54,329 bases of DNA from Collinsella aerofaciens (GTDB taxonomy: Bacteria > Actinomycetota > Coriobacteriia > Coriobacteriales > Coriobacteriaceae): assembly GCF_019131995.1 (NCBI RefSeq), contig NZ_JAHONA010000012.1, forward strand, positions 1 to 54,329, in the 5' to 3' direction. The translations under genes were made by a program, and so were the position numbers. Below are positions 22,869-32,065 of the stretch, piece after piece. The first letter of the stretch is position 1, and every line of letters begins with the position of its first letter. Under the pieces are notes generated by a model. That model had not been told where the DNA came from. It saw only the letters and a program-made list of their open reading frames with translations, and ran no database searches.

Positions 22869-25496
22869 CTACTCGGCGTCGGGAACCTCGTAGGTGGCCG
22901 CCGGCGTGTTATCGCACACGACGGTAAAGCCGCCGTCCTTGTCGACATCGACCGTCACCTGATCGCCCTCGCGCACCGTGCCGTCGATGATGGCCGCTGC
23001 GATGGCATCGACAACCTCACGCTGCACCAGACGCTTGAGCGGACGGGCACCAAAGACCGGGTCCAAGCCGCCCACGGCGAGCAGCTGCTTGGCCGCCGGG
23101 GTGATGGCAAGCGTCATGCGTTCCTTGGCCAGACGCGCGCGGACGTCGGCGAGCTGAATGTCGACGATCTTCTCGATCTGCGCCATGCCAAGCGGATGGA
23201 ACACCACGATATCATCGATACGGTTGAGGAACTCGGGGCGGAAGGTCTGAGCCATGGCCGCGTCGACCTGATGGCGCATCTCCTCCTCGTCCTTGCCGGA
23301 AAGCTCAGCGATAGCCTTGGAGCCCACGTTAGACGTCATGATGATGATCGTGTTCTTGAAGGACACCTGACGACCCTGGCCATCGGTCAGACGGCCGTCG
23401 TCGAGCACCTGCAACAGCACGTTGAAGACATCAGGATGAGCCTTCTCCATCTCGTCGAGCAAGATTACGGAGTACGGGCGACGGCGCACGGCCTCGGTGA
23501 GCTGGCCGCCCTCGTCGTAGCCCACGTATCCCGGGGGCGCACCGATCAGACGCTGGACGCTGAACTTCTCCATGTATTCGGACATGTCGATACGCACGAG
23601 CGCGCGCTCGTCATCGAACAGGCACTCGGCCAGCGCCTTGGCGAGCTCGGTCTTGCCTACACCGGTGGGGCCCAGGAAGAAGAAGCTGCCGATGGGCTTG
23701 TCCGGATCGGAGAGACCCGCACGGCTGCGGCGCACGGCCGCGGCAACGGCGGAGACGGCCTCATCCTGACCGATGACGCGCTTATGCAGCTCGCCCTCCA
23801 GGCCCTTCAACTTGTCGAGCTCGCCCTGCATCATCTTGGACACGGGCACGCCGGTCCAGGCGCTCACGACCTCGGCGATCTCGTCGGAGGTCACCTGCTC
23901 GTTGAGGCCCTCGCCGTCCTGCTGCTTTTGTGCCTCGAGCGCGGCCTCGGAATCCTGAATCTGCTGCTGCAGGCCCGGAATCACGGAGTAGCGCAGCTCG
24001 GACGCACGACCCAAATCGCCGTTGCGCGTCGCGCGCTCCTCCTCGCTCTTGGCCTCGTCAAGCTGGCTCTTAAGCTCCTGCACGTGGTCAATGGCGTTCT
24101 TCTGGTTGAGCCAGCCGGCCTTTTGCACGTTGAGTTTTTCCTGGACCTCGGCAATCTCCTGGCGCAGGGCCTCCAGACGCTCCTTGGAGGCGTCATCGGT
24201 CTCTTTCATGAGCGCCTGTTCCTCGATCTGCAGCTGAGTGAGCTGACGCGTGGTGGCGTCGATCTCGACCGGCATGCTGTCGAGTTCCATGCGCAGGCGG
24301 CTTGCCGCCTCATCGACCAAATCGATGGCCTTGTCGGGCAGGAAGCGGTCGGCGATGTAGCGATCGGAGAGGTCGGCAGCTGCCACGAGCGCGCTATCGG
24401 TGATATGCACACCGTGGAAGATCTCGTACTTCTCCTTGAGGCCACGCAGGATCGAAATGGTGTCCTCGACGGTAGGCTCGGAGACCATCACGGTCTGGAA
24501 ACGACGGGCGAGCGCCGCGTCCTTCTCGATGTACTTGCGGTATTCGTCGAGCGTGGTCGCGCCAATCGCGTGCAGGTCGCCACGGGCGAGCGCCGGCTTG
24601 AGGATGTTGCCGGCGTCCATGGAGCCCTCGGTGGCACCCGCGCCCACGATGGTGTGGAGCTCATCGATGAACAGGATGACCTTGCCTTCGGACTTCTGTA
24701 CCTCCTTGAGCACAGCCTTCAAGCGGTCCTCGAACTCGCCGCGGTACTTAGCGCCGGCGACCAGCGCGCTCATGTCGAGCTCGATAAGGTCGCGGTCGCG
24801 CAGGGTACTCGGCACGTCGCCGGCCACGATACGCTGGGCGATGCCCTCGACGATGGCCGTCTTGCCGACACCCGGCTCGCCGATGAGCACGGGGTTGTTC
24901 TTGGTGCGGCGGGACAGGACCTGAATGGTGCGACGGATCTCGTCGGTACGGCCAATGACCGGGTCGAGCTTGCCGGCGCGGGCAAGGTCGCAGATATTGC
25001 GGCCGTACTGTTCCAGCGCCTCAAACTGGGTCTTGTCCTCGGCGGACGTCACGCGGTCATCGCCACGCAGCTCCTCGTAGACCTGCTCGATACGCTCCTT
25101 GGTGACGCCGGCGTCGCGCAGCACGCGGCCCGCCTCGCCCTTGTCCTCGGCAAGCGCCATCAGCAGATGCTCGGTCACCACAAAGCTGTCGCCCATCTTG
25201 GTGGCCTTCTTCTCGGCCTTTTCGATGACGCGGACGAGCTCGTTGGACAGGCCCATCTGCTGACCCTCGCCCGAAACCTTGGGCGCGCGGTCGATGGCAT
25301 CTTGTGTGGAGCGTGCGAGCTGGGCCGGGTCGGCACCGATACGCTCGATGATCACGGAGATATTGCGCTCGCCGGCACCGAGCAGGGCAGACAGCAGGTG
25401 AATCGGCTCCACCGCGCCGGCCTGTGCATCGGCAGCCGTGCTCATGGCGGTCTGCAGCGCCTCGCGCGACGTCATAGCTAGTTTATCGATTCTCAT
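22869..25496 (-). CDS. clpB: ATP-dependent disaggregase ClpB
   Basis: 875 aa, full length for ClpB. Clp N domain about 1-145; NBD1 with [13 protein letters not shown] (about 205) and [13 protein letters not shown]; a coiled-coil middle domain about 410-525, whose presence distinguishes ClpB from ClpA/ClpC; NBD2 with [14 protein letters not shown] (about 605) and [15 protein letters not shown]-terminal domain ending EVPDAE. It reactivates aggregated proteins with DnaK/DnaJ/GrpE, which are encoded at 32066-35876. A 27-bp motif shared with the dnaK upstream region lies at 25586-25612, suggesting co-regulation by HspR. Confidence 0.97.
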   Translation of the reverse strand: MRIDKLAMTSREALQTAMSTAADAQAGAVEPIHLLSALLGAGERNISVIIERIGADPAQLARSTQDAIDRAPKVSGEGQQMGLSNELVRVIEKAEKKATKMGDSFVVTEHLLMALAEDKGEAGRVLRDAGVTKERIEQVYEELRGDDRVTSAEDKTQFEALEQYGRNICDLARAGKLDPVIGRTDEIRRTIQVLSRRTKNNPVLIGEPGVGKTAIVEGIAQRIVAGDVPSTLRDRDLIELDMSALVAGAKYRGEFEDRLKAVLKEVQKSEGKVILFIDELHTIVGAGATEGSMDAGNILKPALARGDLHAIGATTLDEYRKYIEKDAALARRFQTVMVSEPTVEDTISILRGLKEKYEIFHGVHITDSALVAAADLSDRYIADRFLPDKAIDLVDEAASRLRMELDSMPVEIDATTRQLTQLQIEEQALMKETDDASKERLEALRQEIAEVQEKLNVQKAGWLNQKNAIDHVQELKSQLDEAKSEEERATRNGDLGRASELRYSVIPGLQQQIQDSEAALEAQKQQDGEGLNEQVTSDEIAEVVSAWTGVPVSKMMQGELDKLKGLEGELHKRVIGQDEAVSAVAAAVRRSRAGLSDPDKPIGSFFFLGPTGVGKTELAKALAECLFDDERALVRIDMSEYMEKFSVQRLIGAPPGYVGYDEGGQLTEAVRRRPYSVILLDEMEKAHPDVFNVLLQVLDDGRLTDGQGRQVSFKNTIIIMTSNVGSKAIAELSGKDEEEMRHQVDAAMAQTFRPEFLNRIDDIVVFHPLGMAQIEKIVDIQLADVRARLAKERMTLAITPAAKQLLAVGGLDPVFGARPLKRLVQREVVDAIAAAIIDGTVREGDQVTVDVDKDGGFTVVCDNTPAATYEVPDAE

Positions 25497-25585
25497 GGAA
25501 TCACCTCTCTTGGGGCGGCCGCCCTACGGGGCGGCTTCACGTTGTTCGAGAAGTATTGTTGCCAGCTTTGCACGATCTTATACAC

Positions 25586-25612
25586 AAATCTAAGTCTCTA
25601 TATATAAGATTT
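25586..25612. promoter_or_regulatory. Candidate HspR operator upstream of clpB
   Basis: Imperfect inverted repeat AAATCTAAGTC-N6-TATAAGATTT, 23 of 27 bases identical to 35986-36012 upstream of dnaK. On the minus strand it reads CTTATAT-N6-ACTTAG within, reminiscent of the HAIR element CTTGAGT-N7-ACTCAAG. I saw no third copy in the window. Confidence 0.7.
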
Positions 25613-25673
25613 TCTGAGTGATTGATGGATAGGGTACTGAGATGTCAGCCCGCCGCCGCCCAGGCGCACCACC

Positions 25674-25890
25674 ATCTCGATCTGTAACATCTAGCAGCCA
25701 TTTTTGATCCTAGATGTTACAGATCGAGATGAAATGCTCAGCGGCGCCCGTTTATCTAAATCTGTAACAACTACTCGGCAAATAGGGCCCTATCTGTTAC
25801 AGATTGAGACAAACAGAAGACGCCCGAATCGAAAATCTAAATCTGTAACACCAGGCCCACTTTTAGCGGCCAAGATGTTACAGATCGAGA
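25674..25890. repeat. Three-hairpin TCTGTAACA array, copy 1
   Basis: Three stem-loops: 25674-25694/25710-25730 (21-bp perfect stem), 25755-25769/25795-25809, and 25836-25850/25876-25890. Each has arms TCT-N2-ATCTGTAACA and TGTTACAGAT-Y-GAGA with unrelated loops of 15-26 nt and spacers of 24-26 nt. The whole is about 87% identical to 27630-27845. Confidence 0.93.
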
Positions 25891-25900
25891 CAAACCGAGA

Positions 25901-25935
25901 ACTACTACAAAGGGGACGGGTACCTTTGTAGTGGT
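25901..25935. repeat. CCACCACAAAGG-type hairpin, copy 1
   Basis: ACTACTACAAAGG and CCTTTGTAGTGGT around GGACGGGTA. A sequence variant of the hairpins at 26706, 27574 and 27857, with compensating changes in both arms. Confidence 0.85.
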
Positions 25936-25943
25936 TGCAGTCT

Positions 25944-26615
25944 CTATTTACTTACCGAACCCGTGCTTCCCGATTCGCCGCTCCAGGGCATCTCATCCTC
26001 GAATAGCCATGTACGAGCAGACCCACTATCGCGTGCAGTCTGCGGGTCGGGCAAGCAGGTCTGTTCATAGGCATCTTGGATACACTGACCCATAAAATCG
26101 TTGAGCTCGGCCTGGTCGCCCTCCATGACATAGGCTGCATCGCCGGCCATGATGTAAATACCCGGACCCTCATTGCCCTCGTAACCCGGATCGTACGAGA
26201 CATCACATAACTTTGCGCCGTTTGCAGTGTCCAGCTCGATGGAAGAGTGACATCCGCCAACCATGTCGTTCGCTTTTGCCCGATAGGACGCATATCCGTA
26301 CCAACGCTTAAATGTTTTGCCCTTGAGTAGCTCGGACGCCCTATCGATCAGGCTTGTATCCGTGGTATAGCGCATGGCCCCAAGCTGAATACTCGGATAA
26401 TTGCTAATACCCAGCACAGCCGGCTGCTCATCAAAATCAACAGTAATGGTCTCGGGTTTTTCGTCGCCGGTCAGAAGTTCGACTGATTGAGTCACAGGCT
26501 TAACCACCGGCTCCGTCACCGCAGCAGGCAGAAATGCCATACCGACAACGCCCACACCAACCACGGCGATCGCAAGCGCCAGAGCAATCAATCCAATACG
26601 GGCAGAGCGACTCAC
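25944..26615 (-). CDS. Membrane-anchored protein, paralogue of the one at 27894
   Basis: 223 aa if started at GTG 26615 (SRSARIGLIALALAIAVVG), which has GAGG 9 bases upstream; ATG 26648 gives 234 aa but a weak ribosome binding site. One N-terminal hydrophobic segment precedes an extracellular domain of about 190 aa with FDEQPAVLGISNYPSIQLGA and YIMAGDAAYVMEGDQAELNDF. The last 36 residues (QTARD-GSARTWLFEDEMPW onward) are nearly identical to the paralogue while the rest is clearly diverged. Function unknown; no catalytic motif seen. A hairpin array follows the stop in both paralogues. Confidence 0.8.
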   Translation of the reverse strand: MSRSARIGLIALALAIAVVGVGVVGMAFLPAAVTEPVVKPVTQSVELLTGDEKPETITVDFDEQPAVLGISNYPSIQLGAMRYTTDTSLIDRASELLKGKTFKRWYGYASYRAKANDMVGGCHSSIELDTANGAKLCDVSYDPGYEGNEGPGIYIMAGDAAYVMEGDQAELNDFMGQCIQDAYEQTCLPDPQTARDSGSARTWLFEDEMPWSGESGSTGSVSK

Positions 26616-26705
26616 AGCAAAACACCTCGCAATGCAGATCTGCGTCATTTGCCCTAATGATACCGTCAGCTAACACTATCACCAAAAGAAGCCGCTCGCT
26701 CCCCA

Positions 26706-26738
26706 CCACCACAAAGGAGACAGGCACCTTTGTGGTGG
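26706..26738. repeat. CCACCACAAAGG hairpin, copy 2
   Basis: CCACCACAAAGG (26706-26717) and CCTTTGTGGTGG (26727-26738) around AGACAGGCA. It lies between the divergent genes at 25944 and 26850. Confidence 0.9.
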
Positions 26739-26849
26739 GTTTCGACGCTAACGGTCGACCATCTCACGCCATGAGATTAAACTTAATTTGTTATCTGAAT
26801 TTATCTATTTCTATCTATCCTCAACAGCTTTTTGTTTCGGGGAGATCAT

Positions 26850-27518
26850 ATGAAGCCGTCTCATTCCACCGGTCGCAACGTCATCGCCATTCTCGCCGTA
26901 CCCATCGTGATGCTCTTCCTTATCGTCATCACGCCCTTTTCTCTCGGTATCGCCTCGCCCTTCGATTTGTGCGGGATGGTCGACGCCGGCTCGCGTGCCA
27001 CCTCGCTCTCCTTTATCTGCCGCGGCGTGTTTTACGAAGATAGAATTCCCACCGGATTTTGGCAGTCAAAGTTGCCACTGCTCGGTCAGATCGACGGATG
27101 CTCCCCCCATTTCTGCCTTGAACCTCAGGCGCTAAACTATCTGATCGACGACCAGCCACTCGACTCCATCACCCTCGCCTACGACTACGCACCAAACACC
27201 GATGAGCGCCACATGAACCAAGTCCTCGACAAGATGCTTGGACAGTGCGGGCTCACCGAGGAGGACGGTCGAACCATCTATAGCAACCAGAAATTAAAGC
27301 GAACAGAACTCCGCCGTGTCGGAAAAATCGAAGGGCGAAGTGGGGCCGCCTACTGGCAGGCCTGGGCAACACGCGACAAGAGCGAATTCGGACACAGCAC
27401 CTATATGGTCACCGTCTACACCAAAGACGGAATTAAGGACAATGTTGACGATTTCGCGTCGTCCAAACTCGGCATCCCCAAAACAACCAAACCCGCCACC
27501 CCAGATGAAATCCTGTAG
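26850..27518 (+). CDS. Membrane-anchored/exported protein of unknown function
   Basis: 222 aa from ATG 26850 (MKPSHSTGRNVIAILAVPIV), with GGGGAG 6 bases upstream. An N-terminal hydrophobic helix about 11-33 is followed by an exported domain with five Cys in the first 90 residues (DLCGM, FICRG, DGCSPHFC), suggesting disulphides. No family recognised. It is divergent from the gene at 25944 and convergent with the paralogue at 27894, between two repeat arrays. It shares the size and N-terminal anchor layout with the neighbours, so it may be a distant third member, but I see no clear sequence match. Confidence 0.72.
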   Translation: MKPSHSTGRNVIAILAVPIVMLFLIVITPFSLGIASPFDLCGMVDAGSRATSLSFICRGVFYEDRIPTGFWQSKLPLLGQIDGCSPHFCLEPQALNYLIDDQPLDSITLAYDYAPNTDERHMNQVLDKMLGQCGLTEEDGRTIYSNQKLKRTELRRVGKIEGRSGAAYWQAWATRDKSEFGHSTYMVTVYTKDGIKDNVDDFASSKLGIPKTTKPATPDEIL

Positions 27519-27573
27519 AGACATTCATTAAAATGCTGCCCAGCGATCACAATAACATCGAGCCCGCCCCCCA

Positions 27574-27605
27574 CCACCACAAAGGGGACAGGCACCTTTG
27601 TGGTG
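27574..27605. repeat. CCACCACAAAGG hairpin, copy 3
   Basis: CCACCACAAAGG and CCTTTGTGGTG around GGACAGGCA. Lies 56 bases after the stop of the 222-aa gene and 24 bases before array copy 2. Confidence 0.9.
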
Positions 27606-27629
27606 ATTTTCGACTCCGGCGCTCATCTG

Positions 27630-27845
27630 TCTCGATCTGTAACATCTAGCGGCCGTTTTTGACCCCAGATGTTACAGATTGAGATGAAATGATCGGCAGC
27701 GCCCGTTTGTCTAAATCTGTAACAACTACTCGGCAAATAAGGGTCCACCTGTTACAGATCGAGATAAACAGAAGACACCCGAATCGATAATCTAAATCTG
27801 CAACACCAAGCCCACTTTTAACGGCCCAGATGTTACAGATCGAGA
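27630..27845. repeat. Three-hairpin TCTGTAACA array, copy 2
   Basis: Stem-loops at 27630-27644/27670-27684, 27710-27724/27750-27764 and 27791-27805/27831-27845. Spacers and loops align with array copy 1 throughout, so the two arrays were copied as a block. Confidence 0.93.
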
Positions 27846-27856
27846 CAGACTGAAAA

Positions 27857-27884
27857 CCACCGCAAAGGGGCACCTTTGTGGTGG
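27857..27884. repeat. CCACCACAAAGG hairpin, copy 4
   Basis: CCACCGCAAAGG and CCTTTGTGGTGG with a 4-nt loop. It occupies the same place relative to array copy 2 as the hairpin at 25901 does to copy 1. Confidence 0.88.
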
Positions 27885-27893
27885 TCGCGTTCT

Positions 27894-28583
27894 CTACTCT
27901 TTTGCCGAGCCCGTGCTTCCCGATTCGGCGGTCCAGGGCATCTCATCCTCGAATAGCCATGTACGAGCAGATCCACCATCGCGTGCAGTCTGCGGGTCGG
28001 GCAGGCAGGTCTGGTCGTACGCGTCCATCACGCAACGATCCAAAAAATCGATCACCTGCTGCTGGTCGCCTTCAAGAATGTAGGTCACGCCGCCATCTTG
28101 GATATAGACGCCGTCCCCACCTCCGGCTTTTGCGTATTCCGGATTGTAGTTAACGGTGCGCATCAGTTTGCCATCAGATGAATACAACTTCAGCGTTGTA
28201 TAGTAGCCACCGTTCACAGAACCACGTCGGCGCTCATAGGCATCCCAACCGTCCCAGCGTTTGAACGAACGCCCGTTTAGCAAGTCCAGCGCCTGTCGGG
28301 ACAACTTCTCGTCCTTGGTATAGCGAGACGAGCCAAGTTCAATCATGGGGTAGTTGCTTATGCTTAGAATGCCCGGCGTTTCCTCGATATCGAGCGTTAT
28401 CTCATCGGGCTTTGTAACGTCCGAAATCATTTGCCCGGGCATCGATGCAACAAGGGACGCCATCTCAACCGTCTGCTCAACCCCACTCGGCCCATAGAAG
28501 ATAAGCGAGCCAAATAGGACCACGCCCGCAGCAGCGACGACGCAAGCCACCAACAGCAACAAAACAGAAGTGCAACGCTTCAT
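27894..28583 (-). CDS. Membrane-anchored protein, paralogue of the one at 25944
   Basis: 229 aa from ATG 28583 (MKRCTSVLLLLVACVVAAAG), with GGAG 6 bases upstream. N-terminal helix about 8-32, then an exported domain with ILSISNYPMIELGSSRYTKDEKL, homologous to the 25944 protein at the same position (GISNYPSIQLGAMRYTTD). The C-terminal 36 residues and about 110 bp of DNA are about 95% identical between the two genes, in contrast with the diverged middle, and the identity runs on into the downstream array. This mosaic pattern suggests gene conversion or a shared 3' cassette. Function unknown. Confidence 0.8.
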   Translation of the reverse strand: MKRCTSVLLLLVACVVAAAGVVLFGSLIFYGPSGVEQTVEMASLVASMPGQMISDVTKPDEITLDIEETPGILSISNYPMIELGSSRYTKDEKLSRQALDLLNGRSFKRWDGWDAYERRRGSVNGGYYTTLKLYSSDGKLMRTVNYNPEYAKAGGGDGVYIQDGGVTYILEGDQQQVIDFLDRCVMDAYDQTCLPDPQTARDGGSARTWLFEDEMPWTAESGSTGSAKE

Positions 28584-28745
28584 CTTCAACTCCACAAACG
28601 AGAGTGTTTTGAGCTCACTTTAAAGCGCCAACTTCATACTGTCAATTCTAGATAGCATATGAACAAAGGCGCACTCCCCCATAGAGGAGAGTTGCAACCT
28701 CGATTTTAGCGCCCTCAAGACCCAACGAGCAGCACTTAACAAGTA

Positions 28746-28817
28746 GCCCCGGTTATACCTTTCTCTGACGCGACCCTCGCGAAGCGCGTGAGCGGCAGGG
28801 AAAGGTATAACCGGGGC
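28746..28817 (-). terminator. 18-bp hairpin after the aconitase-family gene
   Basis: GCCCCGGTTATACCTTTC (28746-28763) pairs perfectly with 28800-28817 around a 36-nt GC-rich loop that itself contains GCGCG inverted repeats. It is 15 bases downstream of the stop at 28833. The rest of 28584-28745 shows no convincing gene. Confidence 0.7.
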
Positions 28818-28832
28818 GGACAAGTATGTGCG

Positions 28833-31133
28833 TTACTCGGCAGCGGCCTTGAACTTGTTGTAGTTGATCAGGCAGCCGGACTTGACGATGGCGCGCTCCT
28901 CGGCCGTCATATCGGCGATGTAGAGCTCAATCTGCTCGACCACACCGTCGGCGCGCACCACGTAGGCGGCGATGTCCTTCAGGTCGCCGTCGAGCGCGGC
29001 GCGGATACCCGGCACAAAGACGTAGTCGCCCACCTCAAAGTTGGGCTCGGCCTCCATCTGGAAGGGCACCATGCCCCAGTTCATCACGTTGGAGCGATAG
29101 CGCTTGGTGGCGTACTCGTGGACGATGTTGGCCAGGCCGCCGATCACGCGCTGGCAGCTCGCGGCCTGCTCGCGGGCAGAACCGTCACCGGGCTTCTTGG
29201 CATAGAGCATGGAGCCGTACTCAGTCGCCTTGGCATCGGCCGCGACGCCCGCACCGGCCAGTGCCTCAAACACGCTGGCAAGCTCAGCATCGAGTGCCGC
29301 CAGGTCACCCGCGGACTCGCCGGCCACGCGACGCTTCTCCACCGCGTCGACCTCCTTGGAGCGACCCACGTAGGCCGGATCGCGGCGGCTGAGCGTAAAC
29401 TCGGCCAGACCCAGCGGGTTGGAGCGGAAGGAGCTCGTCTCGCCCGAAGGAATGAGCTCGTCGGTTGTGGTGACCGGATCCATGATCTTGGAGCACACCT
29501 TGAGCAGGATGTCGTCGCCGAGAGGCTCCATCGCGGGCCACGGCTTGATGTTGGGACCCTCGACCAGCTCGTCGGCCGGCTCAGCCTTGCCAAAGCCCCA
29601 GTACACGCGCTTTTTGTACGGCGCGTCGTCAAAGGTGTACTCGCAGGCCTCATCCCAAGTCTCCTTGGGCAGATCGGTCGCCGGCGTCAGGATGCCGCCG
29701 TTGGCAGCCGTCGCCGCAATGGAGCGGGCGTCCATCAGGGCCACGGCGCTCAGCTGGCCATTACCCGGCTTGGAACCCTCGCGGTTGGGGAAGTTGCGCG
29801 TGGTGTGGCGTATGGACAGGCCGTTGTTGGCAGGCGTGTCGCCGGCGCCGAAGCACGGGCCGCAGAACGCCGTGCGCACAATCGCGCCGGCCTCCATAAG
29901 GTCGTAGATATAGCCGCGGCGTGTAAGCTCGAGTGCCACGGGCTGGCTCGTGGGGTAGACCGACAGCGAGAACTCGCCGCAGCCGGTGTTGGCGCCCTTG
30001 AGCACGCGGGCAGCCTGGACCACGGAGTCGTAGTTGCCGCCCGAGCAGCCGGCGATAACGCCCTGCTGCACGTGCAGCTTGCCGTCGACGATCTTGTCGA
30101 GCAGGGTAAAGTGCGTCTTGCCCTCGCCAATCTTGGCGGCCTCAAACTCCACCTCATGCAGGATGTCCTCGAGGTTCTCGTTGAGCTCGTCAATCTCAAA
30201 GCCGTTGGAAGGATGGAACGGCAGCGCGATCATGGGCTTGATGCTCGACAGATCGACCTCGACGCAGCCGTCGTAGTAGGCAACATCGGCGGGCTTGAGC
30301 TCGCGGTAGTCGTCGCCGCGGCCGTGCATGGTCAAAAACGCGTGCGTGTCCTCGTCGGTGGCCCAAATGCTCGACAGGCAGGTGGTCTCGGTGGTCATAA
30401 CGTCGACGCCGCTGCGGTAGTCGGTCGTCATGCTCGCGATGCCGGGGCCCACGAACTCCATTACCTTGTTCTTGACGTAGCCCTTGGCAAAGACGGCGCG
30501 GATGATGGCGAGCGCTACGTCGTGCGGGCCGACGCCGGGACGTGGGGCACCCGTGAGGTAGATGGCTACAACGCCGGGATAGGCAACGTCGTAGGTGTCG
30601 CGCAGCAGTTGCTTCGCCAGCTCGCCGCCGCCCTCGCCCACGGCCATGGTGCCCAGGGCGCCATAGCGGGTGTGCGAGTCGGAACCCAGGATCATCTTGC
30701 CGCAACCGGCGAAGTTCTCACGCATAAAGGAGTGGATGACGGCGATGTGCGGCGGGACGAAGATGCCGCCGTACTTCTTAGCAGCCGAGAGACCAAAGAC
30801 GTGGTCGTCCTCGTTGATGGTGCCGCCCACGGCGCACAGCGAGTTATGGCAGTTGGTGAGCACGTAGGGCAGCGGGAACTGCTCCATGCCCGAGGCGCGC
30901 GCCGTCTGGATGATGCCGACAAAGGTGATGTCGTGGCTCGCCATGGCGTCGAAGCGAATCTTGAGCGCCTCGGGGTCGCCGGACGTGTTGTGTGCCTGAA
31001 GGATCGAATACGCGATGGTGCCACGCTTGGCATCCTCGGGCGCCTGCGTAATACCGCGCTCGGCAGCCTCGGCCGCAGGCACAACTTCGCTGCCGCCGCG
31101 CAGGTAGATGCCGTCCTCGTACAGCTTGACCAT
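28833..31133 (-). CDS. Aconitase-family hydratase (YbhJ-like)
   Basis: 766 aa from ATG 31133 ([19 protein letters not shown] 6 bases upstream). The [4Fe-4S] cluster ligands are visible as AGCSGGNYD and [11 protein letters not shown], with the aconitase substrate motifs [13 protein letters not shown] and [21 protein letters not shown]. The [21 protein letters not shown] segment and overall length match the YbhJ-type branch rather than classical AcnA/AcnB, so the substrate may not be citrate. No other citrate-cycle genes are near. It is monocistronic, followed by a strong hairpin and preceded by the composite repeat element. Confidence 0.85.
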   Translation of the reverse strand: MVKLYEDGIYLRGGSEVVPAAEAAERGITQAPEDAKRGTIAYSILQAHNTSGDPEALKIRFDAMASHDITFVGIIQTARASGMEQFPLPYVLTNCHNSLCAVGGTINEDDHVFGLSAAKKYGGIFVPPHIAVIHSFMRENFAGCGKMILGSDSHTRYGALGTMAVGEGGGELAKQLLRDTYDVAYPGVVAIYLTGAPRPGVGPHDVALAIIRAVFAKGYVKNKVMEFVGPGIASMTTDYRSGVDVMTTETTCLSSIWATDEDTHAFLTMHGRGDDYRELKPADVAYYDGCVEVDLSSIKPMIALPFHPSNGFEIDELNENLEDILHEVEFEAAKIGEGKTHFTLLDKIVDGKLHVQQGVIAGCSGGNYDSVVQAARVLKGANTGCGEFSLSVYPTSQPVALELTRRGYIYDLMEAGAIVRTAFCGPCFGAGDTPANNGLSIRHTTRNFPNREGSKPGNGQLSAVALMDARSIAATAANGGILTPATDLPKETWDEACEYTFDDAPYKKRVYWGFGKAEPADELVEGPNIKPWPAMEPLGDDILLKVCSKIMDPVTTTDELIPSGETSSFRSNPLGLAEFTLSRRDPAYVGRSKEVDAVEKRRVAGESAGDLAALDAELASVFEALAGAGVAADAKATEYGSMLYAKKPGDGSAREQAASCQRVIGGLANIVHEYATKRYRSNVMNWGMVPFQMEAEPNFEVGDYVFVPGIRAALDGDLKDIAAYVVRADGVVEQIELYIADMTAEERAIVKSGCLINYNKFKAAAE

Positions 31134-31403
31134 ACTGTCTCCCACTCTGCCCAAAAGATTTGGGCGCATAGCATACATTCGTTCAATATCGTGCCATAGA
31201 ACAGTTGCGAGTGGGTTGCGAATCTACACGTTCACTTTATCTCAGTAAAGTAAAGGATAAGCCCCCCTTGCATCACTCTCTTGACAAGGAGTGTCCCAAA
31301 GTGCCGGCACAAAAGGAACGTCCCCAAGTGCCAAGTGCCGCAAGAGTGTCCCCCTTGACCACTCATTTAAGAACGTCCCCAATGACTACCGCATCCGGAG
31401 CAA

Positions 31404-31576
31404 GGCAACGCCGCAGGTAGAGGACGGACAGCGAGCGACGTCCAGGGCGAACAAGTTGGCATGAAAAAGGCGAGGCATTGACCTTCTGGTCATGCCTCGC
31501 CTTTTGAATGACAAATTGTCGCCCTGGGCGGCGCGCAGCGTCGGCCGGTTACGGCGTTTGGTAAAACGCCGTAACC
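31404..31576 (-). ncRNA. Composite structured element, full copy 1 (candidate RNA or structured repeat)
   Basis: In plus-strand order: conserved core GCAACGCCGCAGGTAGAG and ACGGACAGCGA (31404-31434), outer stem P1 (31435-31450 with 31519-31534, 15 of 16 pairs), stem P2 (31468-31478 with 31492-31502) capped by TGACCTTCTGGTC, then GCAGCGTCG and a perfect 13-bp hairpin P3 (31547-31559 with 31564-31576). P3 ends on the stop codon of hspR, so the likely transcribed strand is minus. P1 and P2 differ in sequence from the copy at 51146 but keep pairing. It may correspond to a known motif, which I cannot check. Confidence 0.7.
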
Positions 31577-31992
31577 TAGAGATCCCCGCCGGCGCCCAAA
31601 AGTTTGCGCATGACTTGCTCGGGGTTGACTGAGCCGTCGCGCGGGGCCAGGGCGGTGATCTTCTTCTGCATCTTGTATTCGTGCAGCTCGTCCTCGAGCT
31701 GACGCACGCGGGCACGGAGCTTTTCGTTCTCGCGCTCGCGCTCTTCGGCACGCTCCTTCATATCGAGGATACGCACCACGCCGGCAAGGTTGATACCCTC
31801 GTCGGTAAGCTGGTTGATGAGTTCCAGGCGCTCGATATCGGCACGCGAGTACAGACGCGTGTTGCCTCCCGAGCGCTGGGGGTTCACCAAGCCCTTGGAC
31901 TCGTAGACGCGCAGGGTCTGCGGGTGCATACCGGTCAGCTCGGCCGCCACGCTAATCATGTACAGCGGTTTGTTCCTATTGTCCTCGGCCAT
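31576..31992 (-). CDS. hspR: Heat-shock repressor HspR (MerR family)
   Basis: 138 aa. MerR-type DNA-binding N-terminus: MISVAAELTGMHPQTLRVYESKGLVNPQRSGGNTRLYS at about 12-50, the characteristic HspR recognition helix. A coiled-coil region rich in Glu/Arg (about 78-112) follows. In actinobacteria HspR with DnaK represses the dnaK operon and clpB through HAIR-type inverted repeats; such a motif is shared at 25586 and 35986 here. It is the last gene of dnaK-grpE-dnaJ-hspR. Its stop codon overlaps the terminal hairpin of the composite element. Confidence 0.93.
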   Translation of the reverse strand: MAEDNRNKPLYMISVAAELTGMHPQTLRVYESKGLVNPQRSGGNTRLYSRADIERLELINQLTDEGINLAGVVRILDMKERAEERERENEKLRARVRQLEDELHEYKMQKKITALAPRDGSVNPEQVMRKLLGAGGDL

Positions 31993-32065
31993 ACTACCCG
32001 GCCCCCTTTACGTCTCGTCCTCATCCATCATAAGCCCGCGGCCGCCCGCGGGCCATGCGACCAAA

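Noticed and set aside
23196..25481. 761-codon plus-strand open frame opposite clpB
   Set aside because: Antisense shadow; clpB is unambiguous. The similar long frames opposite the aconitase-family gene (28788-31199) and dnaK (34329-35879) are rejected for the same reason.
25674..25890. Possible CRISPR array
   Set aside because: Repeat arms alternate in orientation and form stem-loops; there are no uniform direct repeats with spacers and no cas genes.
28620..28823. 67-codon minus-strand ORF
   Set aside because: It spans the aconitase-family terminator hairpin and has no homology cue.
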